64,000 nt of DNA, from positions 1,860,001 through 1,924,000 of the forward strand of contig CATOTI010000002.1 of the NCBI GenBank assembly GCA_951813295.1. The letters are read 5' to 3'. How positions within the stretch are numbered: position 1 is the first letter of the stretch; each line of letters opens with the position of its first letter. The position numbers were made by a program, and so were the translations under genes. Shown one piece after another: positions 44,337-53,797 of the stretch. This DNA is from an uncultured Pseudomonadales bacterium. Its GTDB lineage: Bacteria; Pseudomonadota; Gammaproteobacteria; Pseudomonadales; Azotimanducaceae. Under the pieces are notes generated by a model. The model was not told the DNA's origin and made no database searches. It worked only from the letters and a program-made list of their open reading frames with translations.

Positions 44337-46646
44337 ATGCAGGACGCCCTCCGACAGCTCGTCGCCGACGTCAACAACACGGCCAACTTCCAGCAGGGGC
44401 TCGGCATGGTCGTCGCCCGTGTCGTGCTGATTCTCGACACGGAAGTCTGCTCGATCTATCTGCGCGATCGCACGTCGGATCGGTTTCTTCTGGCGGCCAG
44501 CGAAGGACTCAATATCGACGCGATCGGGCGGTTCTCCCTCGGCCCACACGAAGGCATCGTGGGTCTCGTGAGCGACCGTGCCGAGCCGATCAATCTCGAG
44601 GACGCCGTTCACCACGAACGCTACGCGTTCGCTTCAGAGGTCGGCGAAGAAGAATTCCACGGCTACCTCGGCGTGCCGATCATCCAGAACCGCGTGGTAC
44701 TCGGCGTGGTCGTCGTCCAAGGCCGCGAAACGACGCGCTACGAAGAGGAAGAAGTCGCTTTCCTCGCAACGCTCGCGGCACAGCTCGCGCGTAACGTCTC
44801 GCACGCGGACGCGATGGGCGAAATCTCCGCCCTGGTGGTCGGCGAAGTCGTCCGGCACGACGCCCGTTTCGACGGCATCGCGGCATCGCCGGGCGTCGGC
44901 ACGGGCACGGCCTATGTCGTCGAAGCGCTGGATCTCGACAGCGTGCCCGACAAACAGGTCGACGACATCCGGGCCGAACTTGCGATCTTCGAATCGGCCA
45001 TCTCGAACGTCCGCGCCGACCTCGAGCGGCTCGCCGATCAGATGGCGACGTCGCTGCGACCGGAAGAGCGGGAACTTTTCGATGCGTACCTGCACATCCT
45101 CGACGACGCGGCGCTCGCGGGGGATATCCGCGGCCGCATCGAAGGCGGCCAATGGGCGCAGGGCGCGCTCCGGGAAGTCATCGCGACGATTGCGTCATCG
45201 TTCGAGCGGATGTCGGATTCCTATCTGCGGGAACGCGCGGCGGACGTTCGAGACCTCGGCCAACGGGTGCTGGAATACCTTCAGGACGTTCATCACGACG
45301 ACAGCACCTTCCCCCATGACATGGTGCTGGTGGCCGACGAAGTGACCGTGACCATGCTCGCGGAGATGCCGACGGAGAACCTGCGCGGCATCGTGTCCGT
45401 CAAGGGCTCACGCTACTCGCACGCGGGTCTCTTGGCCCGAGCGCTCGGCATCCCCTCCGTGATGGGCGCGGTCGACGTACCGATCACGATCGACGGTCAG
45501 TACGTGATCGTCGATGGAAACTACGGCGAGGTGTATCTCAACCCGAGCGACGCCGTGCGCGACGAGTTCAGCAAGATCGTCGCCGAAGAAGCCGTGCTCG
45601 CCGAGGAGCTCGAGACGCTCAGGGAGCTACCGAGCCGGACCCGCGACGGTCGAGAGGTCAATCTCTGGGTCAACATCGGCCTCGTGAGCGAGATCTCGCG
45701 CTCGCTCGACCGCGGCGCGGAAGGCATCGGGCTCTTCCGTACCGAGATCCCCTTCTCGGCCCGAGACCGATTCCCGACCGAAACCGAGCAGGCGAGCATC
45801 TACCGCGAGCACATGGAAGCCTTCGATCCGCGCCCGGTGACGATGCGCACCCTCGACATCGGCGGCGACAAGTCTTTGCCTTATTTCCCGATGGTCGAGG
45901 AAGACAATCCCTTCCTCGGTTGGCGCGGGATTCGCGTCACGCTCGATCACCAGGACATCCTGCTGACGCAAGTGCGGGCGATGATCAAAGCCAACGCCCA
46001 TCTCGAAGGCTTGTTGCGCATCATGTTGCCGATGGTGTCGAGCGTCGACGAGGTCATGGAGGCGCGCGCACTCATCAAACGCGCCTACCTCGAAGTCAAC
46101 GACGAAGTCCTCGGCGTCAAAGAGCCCGAAATCGGCGTCATGATCGAGGTTCCAGCCGCCGCCTACCTGACCCGCGAAATCGCCCGCGAAGTCGACTTCC
46201 TGGCCGTCGGTTCGAACGACCTCACCCAATACATGCTCGCCGTCGATCGCAACAACGCCAAGGTCGGCAAGCTCTTCCAGGACATGCATCCCGCCGTCAT
46301 CCGGATGCTGCGCGAGATCGCCAAGAACTGTCACACGGAAGGCAAAGCCGTCGGCATTTGCGGCGAACTCGCGGGTACACCCGAGGGCGCGTTGCTCTGT
46401 ATCGGGATGGGCTACGACGTCCTCTCGATGAACGCGACCAACCTACCGCTCGTCAAACTGATCGTTCGAACCGTATCGCTCCGCCGCTGCCGCCACGTGC
46501 TCGCGCAGGTGCTGAAGATGAACTCGAGCGACGAAATCACCCGCTACGTGCGCGACGAACTGGTGCACGAGGGCCTCGAACGGGTGATCCCGCATCATGT
46601 TGTGACGGATGTGTTCCGCAGGACGGCGCGGACCGAGCTGATTTGA
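44337..46646 (+). CDS. ptsP: Phosphoenolpyruvate-protein phosphotransferase PtsP (EI-Ntr)
   Basis: First enzyme of the nitrogen PTS. The 769 residues have an N-terminal GAF domain (about 15-155), then the EI half with phospho-histidine H362 in S-R-Y-S-H-A-G, PEP-binding I-M-L-P-M-V, V-G-S-N-D-L-T-Q-Y and the catalytic cysteine in G-I-C-G-E-L-A-G-T-P. It passes phosphate to NPr and EIIA-Ntr, which are not in this window. Its TGA stop is directly followed by the hairpin repeat. Confidence 0.96.
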   Translation: MQDALRQLVADVNNTANFQQGLGMVVARVVLILDTEVCSIYLRDRTSDRFLLAASEGLNIDAIGRFSLGPHEGIVGLVSDRAEPINLEDAVHHERYAFASEVGEEEFHGYLGVPIIQNRVVLGVVVVQGRETTRYEEEEVAFLATLAAQLARNVSHADAMGEISALVVGEVVRHDARFDGIAASPGVGTGTAYVVEALDLDSVPDKQVDDIRAELAIFESAISNVRADLERLADQMATSLRPEERELFDAYLHILDDAALAGDIRGRIEGGQWAQGALREVIATIASSFERMSDSYLRERAADVRDLGQRVLEYLQDVHHDDSTFPHDMVLVADEVTVTMLAEMPTENLRGIVSVKGSRYSHAGLLARALGIPSVMGAVDVPITIDGQYVIVDGNYGEVYLNPSDAVRDEFSKIVAEEAVLAEELETLRELPSRTRDGREVNLWVNIGLVSEISRSLDRGAEGIGLFRTEIPFSARDRFPTETEQASIYREHMEAFDPRPVTMRTLDIGGDKSLPYFPMVEEDNPFLGWRGIRVTLDHQDILLTQVRAMIKANAHLEGLLRIMLPMVSSVDEVMEARALIKRAYLEVNDEVLGVKEPEIGVMIEVPAAAYLTREIAREVDFLAVGSNDLTQYMLAVDRNNAKVGKLFQDMHPAVIRMLREIAKNCHTEGKAVGICGELAGTPEGALLCIGMGYDVLSMNATNLPLVKLIVRTVSLRRCRHVLAQVLKMNSSDEITRYVRDELVHEGLERVIPHHVVTDVFRRTARTELI

Positions 46647-46647
46647 C

Positions 46648-46881
46648 TTTTTCTTCTAGGGGGACCCTCTGGGTCCCCTAGGACCCCCCTGCGTCGCGGC
46701 GAAGCCGCGCCGGGCTTGAGGTCATCGATTTCGCTGATTGGGGTATGCCGGCTTTAGACCTAATTTGCCCTTAGGTAGATCGTAGCGAACCGATCAGCCT
46801 GCAAATCCTTTCCACGACATCGAGCGGAGGACGGGATATACAGGATGCGTTTTCGGGCATCCTGCAAAAGTGTCGGCTGGC
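46648..46881 (+). repeat. Hairpin-rich composite repeat, copy A (lacks the right end)
   Basis: Begins one base after the ptsP stop with TTTTTCTTCTAGG. First hairpin CTAGGGGGACCC/GGGTCCCCTAG (46656-46681), second CGCGGC-GAA-GCCGCG (46695-46709), then a shared stretch to about 46815 (TTTGCCCTTAGGTAGATC, 46756-46790 area). It shares the following segment (CCTTTCCA-GACATCGAGCG) with copy C but not copy B, and stops where copy B begins, so it is partial. Confidence 0.85.
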
Positions 46882-47277
46882 GATCTGGAAACCGTCGATC
46901 CGGCGGCAGTTTGAGGCTGGAATTTCGTGGCTCTTTTTTCTAGGGGGGACCCTCCGGGTCCCCCCTAGGACCCCCCTGCGTCGCGGCGAAGCCGCGCCGG
47001 GCTCGGGGTCATCGGCTCCGATGACTGGGGTTTGCCGGCTTTAGAACTAATTTGCCCTTAGGTAGATCGTAGCGAACCGATCAGCCTGCAAATATCGAAC
47101 GAAGCCTTCCGGCGAACACGCCGACCACCGGGGTCCCCGCGCGCAAAGCGCGCAGGGGGGAACCACCCGCAGCGATTCCGCGCCGCACTGGGCGCGCGGC
47201 GAGATTCCCTCATCCGCCAACTCAGACTCAACGCCGATCCGGCGGGGGCGTGGGGGCAGAGCCCCCACAAGAAAAGA
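46882..47277 (+). repeat. Hairpin-rich composite repeat, copy B
   Basis: Left end GATCTGGAAACCGTCGATCC, then a perfect 13-bp stem CTAGGGGGGACCC (46940-46952) with loop TCC and its complement (46956-46968), the CGCGGC-GAA-GCCGCG hairpin, and a GTCATCGG/CCGATGAC hairpin. The inner module has GCGCGC-AAA-GCGCGC. The right end is GTGGGGGC (47250-47257), loop AGA, GCCCCCAC (47261-47268), then AAGAAA. Left TTTTTTCTAGGGGGG and right CCCCCACAAGAAAAG form rough terminal inverted repeats. No open frame is convincing. Confidence 0.85.
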
Positions 47278-47372
47278 GCAATCAGAATCCAAGCCTACTC
47301 CTCCGGTTAGTCAGAGCTTCCCAGCCCACCGGAACAGCGCTTTCCAGATCATCGAGCTACCGCCTCCCACCC
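47278..47372. other. Intergenic remainder between repeat B and the TANGO2-like gene
   Basis: Ninety-five bases of unremarkable sequence ending in the 3' end of the convergent gene. I see no gene, RNA or terminator in it. Confidence 0.6.
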
Positions 47373-48140
47373 CTAACCGCGAATCACTTCCCGTCCCATC
47401 CCCGAATACGCGAACGCCTCACGTACCCGCCCTTCCGCGACCCCGTGTGGGCCGTAGTGCTGCTCGGTGAATTCGATCTCGTCGCGACCGATGATGATCG
47501 CCGTGCTCGCGCGGGTGCCGTAGGCGTCGCCGCGAATGAAGCAGGGCGAAAAACTGCGTTCGGGTTTCAGGTCGCCGTCGAGCTTGGGCGGGGCTTCGAC
47601 GTGAGAATGGCGAAGCAGCGCCAGTAGATCGTCGAGGGATGCGCTCGCCTGGATTTCGCCTAACGCCGCGGCGCCGTTGACGGCCTTCTGCCAGGTTGCG
47701 CCCAGGCGTTCGTTGGTCATGCCGTACACGCCCGGTTCGAGAATCTGAACGTCGCCGGTACGGTTGGACGTGTAGACCAACTCTTCGCCGTCGAAGGCGA
47801 TGAGGTTGTAGCCGGCGTAGTGCGGGCCGTCGATGCCGGCGACGTATTCACGGGCGGAAACGTCCTGCTCGAGGAAATCCTTCGGCAGATCGCCGCGCGA
47901 GCCGGGTGGTTTCGGGGCGTTGAGGTCGGCCGTCCAGTTGGTGACGGCGGCGAATCGGCCCGTTCGATCGATGGCGAGCCAGGTGCCATGCGCTTCGAGG
48001 TCACGACCGCCGTAAATATGTGCAAGGTCTTCCCACCAGTGTGCGGCGAGTGCGGGGCGTCGGTAGAATTCGTCGCGATTTGCTGCCACGACGAGCGGTC
48101 GTGCCGCGTCTTTCGCGTACGAAAAAAGTATCAAACACAC
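47373..48140 (-). CDS. TANGO2/NRDE family protein
   Basis: A 255-residue protein of the Ser-rich Tango2 family, recognised by M-C-L-I-L-F-S-Y at the start, V-A-A-N-R-D-E-F-Y-x-R-P (the NRDE motif, residues about 20-32), G-G-R-D-L-E-A-H-G-T-W and G-Y-N-L-I. The conserved Cys2 fixes the start at GTG 48140, not at the ATG 57 bases upstream. The fold is N-terminal-nucleophile-like; bacterial members have no settled function, while vertebrate TANGO2 is implicated in heme or lipid handling. Divergent from lgt. Confidence 0.9.
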   Translation of the reverse strand: MCLILFSYAKDAARPLVVAANRDEFYRRPALAAHWWEDLAHIYGGRDLEAHGTWLAIDRTGRFAAVTNWTADLNAPKPPGSRGDLPKDFLEQDVSAREYVAGIDGPHYAGYNLIAFDGEELVYTSNRTGDVQILEPGVYGMTNERLGATWQKAVNGAAALGEIQASASLDDLLALLRHSHVEAPPKLDGDLKPERSFSPCFIRGDAYGTRASTAIIIGRDEIEFTEQHYGPHGVAEGRVREAFAYSGMGREVIRG

Positions 48141-48195
48141 GTGACGGTCGACCCTCGATGGCGAGGGCCGCGGAGTGTAGCAAAAGGGCTTCTCC

Positions 48196-49008
48196 ATGAA
48201 CTATCCAGTGATCGATCCCATCATCGTGGAGCTGGGGCCCGTCGCATTGCGCTGGTACGGCCTCATGTATCTGTTGGGGTTCGCGGCGTTCTACTTTCTC
48301 GGCAAGTACCGCATCAATCGCGGGCTCGTCGACGGTTGGACGGCCGAGGAGATTGGCGATGCGATGTTCTACGGGGTCGTCGGCGTGCTGGTCGGCGGGC
48401 GGGTGGGCTTTGCGTTCTTCTACGGCTTCGATCAGTTGATCGAAGATCCGCTCTGGCTCTTCAAGATCTGGACCGGCGGGATGTCGTTCCATGGCGGTCT
48501 GATCGGCGTCATCGTGGCGCTCTTCGTCTACGGGTGGCGCAAGAACCGTTCGCCGTTGGCCGTGACGGATTTCGCAGCCCCCCTCGTAGCACCGGGTCTG
48601 GGGCTCGGTCGGCTCGGCAATTTCATCAACGCGGAGTTGCCGGGGCGGGTGACGGAGAGCGTCGGCCTTCAGTTTCCGTGTGATGCGGTTCGCGGGCTCA
48701 ACATGACCTGTTTCGGTGAGTTCGAAACGGTGACGCGACACGTCTCGAGCCTCTACCAGATGACCGCGGATGGGCTCGTGCTCTTCGTCGTCGTCTGGTG
48801 GTTCGCGCGTAAATCACGTTCCCTGGGCCAGGTCTCGGGTTGTTTTCTGATCGCCTATGGTCTGATGCGAATCACCACCGAGTTCTTCCGCGCGCCCGAC
48901 GCCGGCATCGGTTTTGTTGCGCTAGACTTTTTGACGATGGGCCAGTTGTTGTCGATCCCGATGCTCGCCCTCGGGATCTATTTAGTGATGAGGAAAACCC
49001 ACGCGTGA
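48196..49008 (+). CDS. lgt: Prolipoprotein diacylglyceryl transferase
   Basis: Inner-membrane enzyme adding diacylglycerol to lipobox cysteines. 270 residues, about seven membrane segments, with R-W-Y-G-L-M-Y near the start and the Lgt signature [12 protein letters not shown] in the middle. It overlaps thyA by 4 bp (GTGA), the conserved lgt-thyA order. It would act on the three lipoproteins of this window. Confidence 0.97.
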   Translation: MNYPVIDPIIVELGPVALRWYGLMYLLGFAAFYFLGKYRINRGLVDGWTAEEIGDAMFYGVVGVLVGGRVGFAFFYGFDQLIEDPLWLFKIWTGGMSFHGGLIGVIVALFVYGWRKNRSPLAVTDFAAPLVAPGLGLGRLGNFINAELPGRVTESVGLQFPCDAVRGLNMTCFGEFETVTRHVSSLYQMTADGLVLFVVVWWFARKSRSLGQVSGCFLIAYGLMRITTEFFRAPDAGIGFVALDFLTMGQLLSIPMLALGIYLVMRKTHA

Positions 49009-49799
49009 AGCAGTATCTCGATCTCATGCGGCACGTCCGCGAGAGCGGCGTTCTCCGAGGCGATCGAACCGGAACGGGAACGTACAGCGTTTTCGGCTAC
49101 CAGATGCGGTTCGATCTCAATGCCGGTTTCCCGCTCGTGACCACCAAACGAACGTTTTTCCGCGGCATCGCGCACGAGCTCCTTTGGTTCCTGAAGGGGT
49201 CGACCAATACGGCCTATCTCGTCGACAACGACGTGCACATCTGGGACGAATGGGCGGCCGAAAACGGCGACCTGGGGCCGGTCTACGGTGCACAGTGGCG
49301 GAGTTGGCCTAGCCGCGACGGCGGCGTGATCGATCAGGTGGCGCAGGTCGTGGAATCGATTTCGACGAACCCGAACTCGCGACGCCACATCGTTTCGGCG
49401 TGGAACGTCGATCAGCTCGACGACATGGCCTTGCCGCCCTGCCATCTGCTGTTCCAGTTTTATGTCGCCGATGGGAAGTTGTCGTGCCAGCTCTATCAGC
49501 GCAGCGCGGATCTCTTCCTCGGCGTGCCGTTCAACATCGCGTCGTACTCGCTCTTGACGATGATGATCGCGCAGGTGACCGGCCTCGAGCCCGGCACCTT
49601 CGTCCATACGCTCGGCGACGCGCACCTCTACGTGAACCATCTCGAGCAGGTCGACAAGCAACTCGAACGGGAACCGCGCGAACTACCGACCGTGATTCTG
49701 AACCCGACCATTCGTCGTCTCGATGACTTCACGATCGACGACATCTTTCTCGAGAACTACCACCCGGCGCCGTCGATTTCTGCTCCGATTGCGGTGTGA
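49005..49799 (+). CDS. thyA: Thymidylate synthase
   Basis: Makes dTMP from dUMP with methylene-THF. From GTG 49005 it is 264 residues, identical in length to E. coli ThyA, with C146 in L-P-P-C-H as the nucleophile and [13 protein letters not shown]. The frame extends to 48840 inside lgt but without conservation. Overlaps folA by 4 bp, so dihydrofolate made here is reduced by the next gene product. Confidence 0.98.
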   Translation: MKQYLDLMRHVRESGVLRGDRTGTGTYSVFGYQMRFDLNAGFPLVTTKRTFFRGIAHELLWFLKGSTNTAYLVDNDVHIWDEWAAENGDLGPVYGAQWRSWPSRDGGVIDQVAQVVESISTNPNSRRHIVSAWNVDQLDDMALPPCHLLFQFYVADGKLSCQLYQRSADLFLGVPFNIASYSLLTMMIAQVTGLEPGTFVHTLGDAHLYVNHLEQVDKQLEREPRELPTVILNPTIRRLDDFTIDDIFLENYHPAPSISAPIAV

Positions 49800-50329
49800 C
49801 GACGACCAGAGGACGCGCGGGCTTGAGGGATCGTCGCCTGGTTCTCGTCTGGGCCATGGACCGCCAGGGCGTGATCGGCCGCGACGGCCAACTACCCTGG
49901 CGTCTCTCGGACGATCTCAAGAACTTCAAACGAACCACCGCCGGCGCGCCGGTGATCATGGGACGCAAGACGTTTGAATCGATCGGTAAGGCGCTACCGA
50001 ATCGCACCAACATCGCCGTCTCGAGCAAGCCACGATCGACATCGGGCGTCCACTGGGTCACCAGCTTCGACGACGCGCTCGACCGAGCCCTCGAGCACAC
50101 CGAGGCGGGCGATTCGATCTTCGTGCTCGGCGGATCGGCGATCTACGCGGCGGCTCTCGATAGCGCGACGCATGCGGAAGTCACGTTCGTCGCGGCGGAC
50201 GTCGATGGCGACGTCGTGCTGCCGTTCGATTTCCCGACCGATGATTGGGTCCTCGGCGACGTCCGAGAATTCGATGCGTCACCGCGCAATGAGTTTCCGT
50301 TCAGCATCCGTTCGTTCGAGCGACGGTGA
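49796..50329 (+). CDS. folA: Dihydrofolate reductase
   Basis: Regenerates THF from the dihydrofolate produced by ThyA. 177 residues with [29 protein letters not shown] and G-G-S-A-I-Y. The GTG start overlaps thyA; the first 13 residues form a non-conserved extension, and a later start is possible. Its 3' end overlaps the convergent orphan gene by 29 bp. Confidence 0.97.
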   Translation: MTTTRGRAGLRDRRLVLVWAMDRQGVIGRDGQLPWRLSDDLKNFKRTTAGAPVIMGRKTFESIGKALPNRTNIAVSSKPRSTSGVHWVTSFDDALDRALEHTEAGDSIFVLGGSAIYAAALDSATHAEVTFVAADVDGDVVLPFDFPTDDWVLGDVREFDASPRNEFPFSIRSFERR

Positions 50330-50702
50330 GCAGCGCCCCATCGAACGCGTCGCGGGCTCGATGGCGGACGGGCTCGCCCGGTACGTGTTGCGCCAGGACC
50401 TCGGCGGTACGGACATCGATCACAACGAGCGCCTCCGCCCAGTCGGCCTGCTCGCCGAGGGACGCGACTTGCGTAGCCTTGCGCGTCAGGTCGCAGTAGT
50501 CGCGGCGAACGTCGGCCATGAAGTCGTCGACGATATCGTCGGCGAGGTGGCCGGTTCGAAAAACGCGCGGATGTGTCGTCACGGGATCCCAGTCGACGGA
50601 CTCGATCAGGAACGCGTCGCCGCCGACACGAATGATCGCGTCGGTCATCCCGAGATAATCGTCGAGGATATAGACAGTCTCGATTGTGCTACCGGGGTTC
50701 AT
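50301..50702 (-). CDS. Hypothetical protein, 133 residues
   Basis: I do not recognise this protein. From ATG 50702 it reads as an alternating acidic alpha/beta protein (T-V-Y-I-L-D-D-Y-L-G-M, V-F-R-T-G-H-L-A-D-D-I-V-D-D-F, A-L-V-V-I-D-V-R-T) with one cysteine mid-chain and one at the end, and no signal or membrane segment. The open frame upstream of the ATG is Arg/Pro-rich and looks like a shadow of the divergent gene. It overlaps folA tail to tail and its start is 14 bp from the S9 peptidase start. Confidence 0.65.
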   Translation of the reverse strand: MNPGSTIETVYILDDYLGMTDAIIRVGGDAFLIESVDWDPVTTHPRVFRTGHLADDIVDDFMADVRRDYCDLTRKATQVASLGEQADWAEALVVIDVRTAEVLAQHVPGEPVRHRARDAFDGALLTVARTNGC

Positions 50703-50716
50703 GAGGCGTCTCGGGT

Positions 50717-52648
50717 GTGAGGCCGTTGCGAGATTATCCGATCGGACTGGCGCTTTGCCTGGTATCGGCGGCGTGTCAGACGTCGTTCGTCTCGATTCCG
50801 AACGACGTCGAGACGCTCGGGGTACCGCCCATTCCGCACGATCTCTCCGATCCAGTCGAGGTTTTCCACAACGCGCCGTCGTCGGAGCTTGTCGGGTGGT
50901 TTGGTGACGGTATGTTGCTTCGTTCGCGAAGCGCGGATGCTTCGGTGGCGTTTCGCGAGGTGACTCGTCCGGGGCGTCGGGGCAAGCGGCTGACATTCGA
51001 CTCGGATCCGCTGCAACGCGCCTGGATGAGTCCGAGTGTCGAGCGCCCGGGTTTTCTTTATACGCGAGACCCGGATGGCGGTGAGCTGGTCGAACTCGTC
51101 TGGTATGACGGGCGGAAAGCCGCGGCTACTCCGTTGGCGCTCTCCCGCGGTTCCGTGTCATCGCTTCGCTGGGCTGCGTCGGGCAAGCAGTTCGCGCTCG
51201 CGACGACTTCGCCGAACGGTCTCGATTGGACGGTCGTCGTAGCCGACCTCGACGGTTCACGTCGCGTCCTGATCGACGGCGAAGGCGTTGGTTGGGCGGT
51301 CGAAGATTTTTCCGCGGACGAGTCGAGATTGCTGGTCTCGCAGTCGCGCTCGGCGACGCGGGCGAGGCTCCTCGAGATCGACATCGAAACCGGTGAACGG
51401 CAACCGGTGGCGGGTTTCGAGGTCGCGACGTCCGTGGGTGACGCTCGTTACGGGGCGAGCGACGAGATTCTCTTCACGGCCGATTACAACGCCGACCACG
51501 TGGGCCTCTTCGTGCACGATCGAGGCCGTCGTGTGCAATCCCCTCGCATCATCGGCGGCGCCGCGAGCATCGAGGCGATCGAGGTGTCGCCGGGGCGACG
51601 GTTCATCGCGATCCTCAAGAACGTGGCCGGGTATGGCGAACTCGTTATCGAACGCCTGAGCAACGGTGAGCGTCTCGAGATCGAGGCGATCCCGCGTGGT
51701 GTCATCTCGACGTTGGCGTTCTCGGGGGACGAACACCTGGCGTTCAGTGTGACGACGCCGACCCGTCCGGGCGATGTGATGAGCGTCGATCTCGTTGATG
51801 GTGAGGTGACGCGCTGGACCGCGAACGATGAGGCTCATCGATACGTCGAGCCGACGCTCATCGAGTTCGAATCCTTCGACGGATTGTCCGTGCCGGCGTT
51901 CGTCTACACCCCGCCCGCCGCGCCACCGTACCCGGTGCTGGTCAGCCTGCACGGCGGGCCGGAGAGCCAGGCGCGGCCTCGCTTCTCGCCGTCGATCCAG
52001 TCGTTTGTCCGTCGCTTGGGCGTGGCGGTGATCGTGCCGAATGTCCGGGGTTCGACCGGCTACGGGCGTCGCTATCTCGACCTCGACAACGCCAAGCAGC
52101 GCGAGGACGCCGTACGGGACGTGGGGGCGTTGCTGGACTGGGTTCGCGACGAAGGTTCGTTCGATGTCGACCGGGTCGCGTTGTCGGGCGGGTCGTACGG
52201 TGGCTATCTGGTGCTCGCATCGATGGCGCTCTACGGCGATCGGCTGGTCGCGGGAATCGACCGAATGGGGATCTCCCGGTTCGTGACCTTTCTTGCGGGC
52301 ACGGAGGACTATCGCCGCGATCTTCGTCGTGCAGAGTACGGCGACGAACGCGATCCGGAGATGTATGCCTATCTGGAGGCCATTTCGCCGCTCCATCGGG
52401 TCGGCGCGATCGATGACGCGATGCTCATCGTGCAGGGCGCGAACGATCCGCGTGTGCCTCGTGGGGAATCGGAGCAGATGGTGAGGGCGCTGGTCGAGAA
52501 GGGCACGCCCGTGTGGTACATCCTCGCCCGCGACGAGGGCCATGGTTTCCGCAAGCGGGTGAATCGCGACTACCTGGCGCGCGCGACGTTGATGTTCCTC
52601 GAGCGATATTTGCTGGGCGTAGACCGGTCAGAAAGCCAACCGAGATAG
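50717..52648 (+). CDS. S9 family prolyl oligopeptidase-type lipoprotein
   Basis: A 643-residue serine peptidase with an N-terminal lipoprotein signal (L-C-L-V-S-A-A-C), a beta-propeller of WD-like strands (residues about 50-380), and a C-terminal alpha/beta-hydrolase domain. Catalytic S493 is in G-G-S-Y-G-G, with D in G-A-N-D-P-R-V and H in D-E-G-H-G-F. It should cleave short peptides in the periplasm while anchored to a membrane. GTG start only 14 bp from the divergent gene. Confidence 0.93.
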   Translation: MRPLRDYPIGLALCLVSAACQTSFVSIPNDVETLGVPPIPHDLSDPVEVFHNAPSSELVGWFGDGMLLRSRSADASVAFREVTRPGRRGKRLTFDSDPLQRAWMSPSVERPGFLYTRDPDGGELVELVWYDGRKAAATPLALSRGSVSSLRWAASGKQFALATTSPNGLDWTVVVADLDGSRRVLIDGEGVGWAVEDFSADESRLLVSQSRSATRARLLEIDIETGERQPVAGFEVATSVGDARYGASDEILFTADYNADHVGLFVHDRGRRVQSPRIIGGAASIEAIEVSPGRRFIAILKNVAGYGELVIERLSNGERLEIEAIPRGVISTLAFSGDEHLAFSVTTPTRPGDVMSVDLVDGEVTRWTANDEAHRYVEPTLIEFESFDGLSVPAFVYTPPAAPPYPVLVSLHGGPESQARPRFSPSIQSFVRRLGVAVIVPNVRGSTGYGRRYLDLDNAKQREDAVRDVGALLDWVRDEGSFDVDRVALSGGSYGGYLVLASMALYGDRLVAGIDRMGISRFVTFLAGTEDYRRDLRRAEYGDERDPEMYAYLEAISPLHRVGAIDDAMLIVQGANDPRVPRGESEQMVRALVEKGTPVWYILARDEGHGFRKRVNRDYLARATLMFLERYLLGVDRSESQPR

Positions 52649-52736
52649 ACAGGCGTCGTTTCGTGCCAGCACGCGAGAAGAGCGGCCGCCTCAGGGAACG
52701 CTTGGGGTGAGGGCGGGTCGCCGTATGATGCGATCC

Positions 52737-53717
52737 ATGAGCAACGCGACCGTCGGCATCCTCGTCAATCCCATGTCCGGGCGGGACGTCCGTCGGGTCG
52801 CCGCCCGCGCGAGCAATATGTCCTTCGATGCCAAGCGGGACATCGTCGCTCGAATCGCCGCTGGCGCGGATGCGGCGGGGGCCGAACGTTTGCTCGTGAC
52901 GGAGGAGCCTTTTCGTATCGCGACGGGGGCGCTCGAACTCATGCCGCTCAGCGCCGAGGTCGATACGATCAAGACGCCGATCACCCATAGCGCGGCCGAT
53001 ACGGAGGCCGCGATCGCCGCCTTTCTCGATCGAGAGGTCGACGTCATCGTGTCGCTCGGCGGCGACGGGACGAATCGCGCGATCACCCGCGCGGCGCCGG
53101 ACATCAAACTGATTCCGCTTTCTACCGGAACGAACAACGTATTCCCGAAACTCACCGAACCCACGATCGCGGGACTCGCGGCGGGTCTCGGGGCTCGCGG
53201 TCTTCTCGATGACCGCGTGATGAAACGCTGCAAGGTCCTGCACCTCACCCTCGACGACGGACGTCGCGATGTCGGCATGATCGACATCGTCCAGCTCCAG
53301 CGTGATTTTGTCGGCAATTTCCTACCGTTCGACCCCGACAAGCTCGTCCGCATGGCGTTGACGCGTGCCGAGCCAGACGCGGTGGGGATGTCGCCGATCG
53401 GTGGTTATCTGCAAGTGGTCGACGCGGACGCCGAGCACGGCCTCCTGGTCGAGATGGGCGAAGGCCGACGTTTCACCGCCCCGCTCTCGCCCGGGCTTTT
53501 CAAGACGGTGAACGTCAAGAGCCACACCACGTTGCCGTACGACCTGCCTGTTCTTTTTCGCGGCCCGGGAGTACTGGCGATCGATGGAGATCGTGACTTC
53601 AAGCTCCGCGACGGGGAGTCCGCGCGGGTCAGGCTCAGGCGGGATGGACCGCGGGTGATCGACGCAGCGGCCGCCATGCGACAGGCGGTCGCCGACGGTA
53701 TGATGGCGAGCCTTTGA
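52737..53717 (+). CDS. ATP-NAD kinase-like protein (AcoX type)
   Basis: A 326-residue protein with the kinase-fold motif G-G-D-G-T-N-R (residues about 108-114), N-P-M-S-G-R-D at the start and P-L-S-T-G-T-N-N-V-F-P. These match the AcoX/NAD-kinase superfamily rather than the main NadK. AcoX is found with acetoin catabolism genes, none of which are here, so its substrate is open. ATG 52737 is preferred to GTG 52707. Confidence 0.8.
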   Translation: MSNATVGILVNPMSGRDVRRVAARASNMSFDAKRDIVARIAAGADAAGAERLLVTEEPFRIATGALELMPLSAEVDTIKTPITHSAADTEAAIAAFLDREVDVIVSLGGDGTNRAITRAAPDIKLIPLSTGTNNVFPKLTEPTIAGLAAGLGARGLLDDRVMKRCKVLHLTLDDGRRDVGMIDIVQLQRDFVGNFLPFDPDKLVRMALTRAEPDAVGMSPIGGYLQVVDADAEHGLLVEMGEGRRFTAPLSPGLFKTVNVKSHTTLPYDLPVLFRGPGVLAIDGDRDFKLRDGESARVRLRRDGPRVIDAAAAMRQAVADGMMASL

Positions 53718-53797
53718 CGCGGCGTTTTTCCGCGGTTTCGGCATGACGCTATGCCGTGTTCGTCGCCGCGCCGGTCGTCCCATGAGAGCGCATTGAA

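Noticed and set aside
46656..46681. Left hairpin of the repeat as a Rho-independent terminator for ptsP
   Set aside because: The T-run comes before, not after, the stem on either strand, so it does not fit the terminator pattern, although it could slow polymerase.
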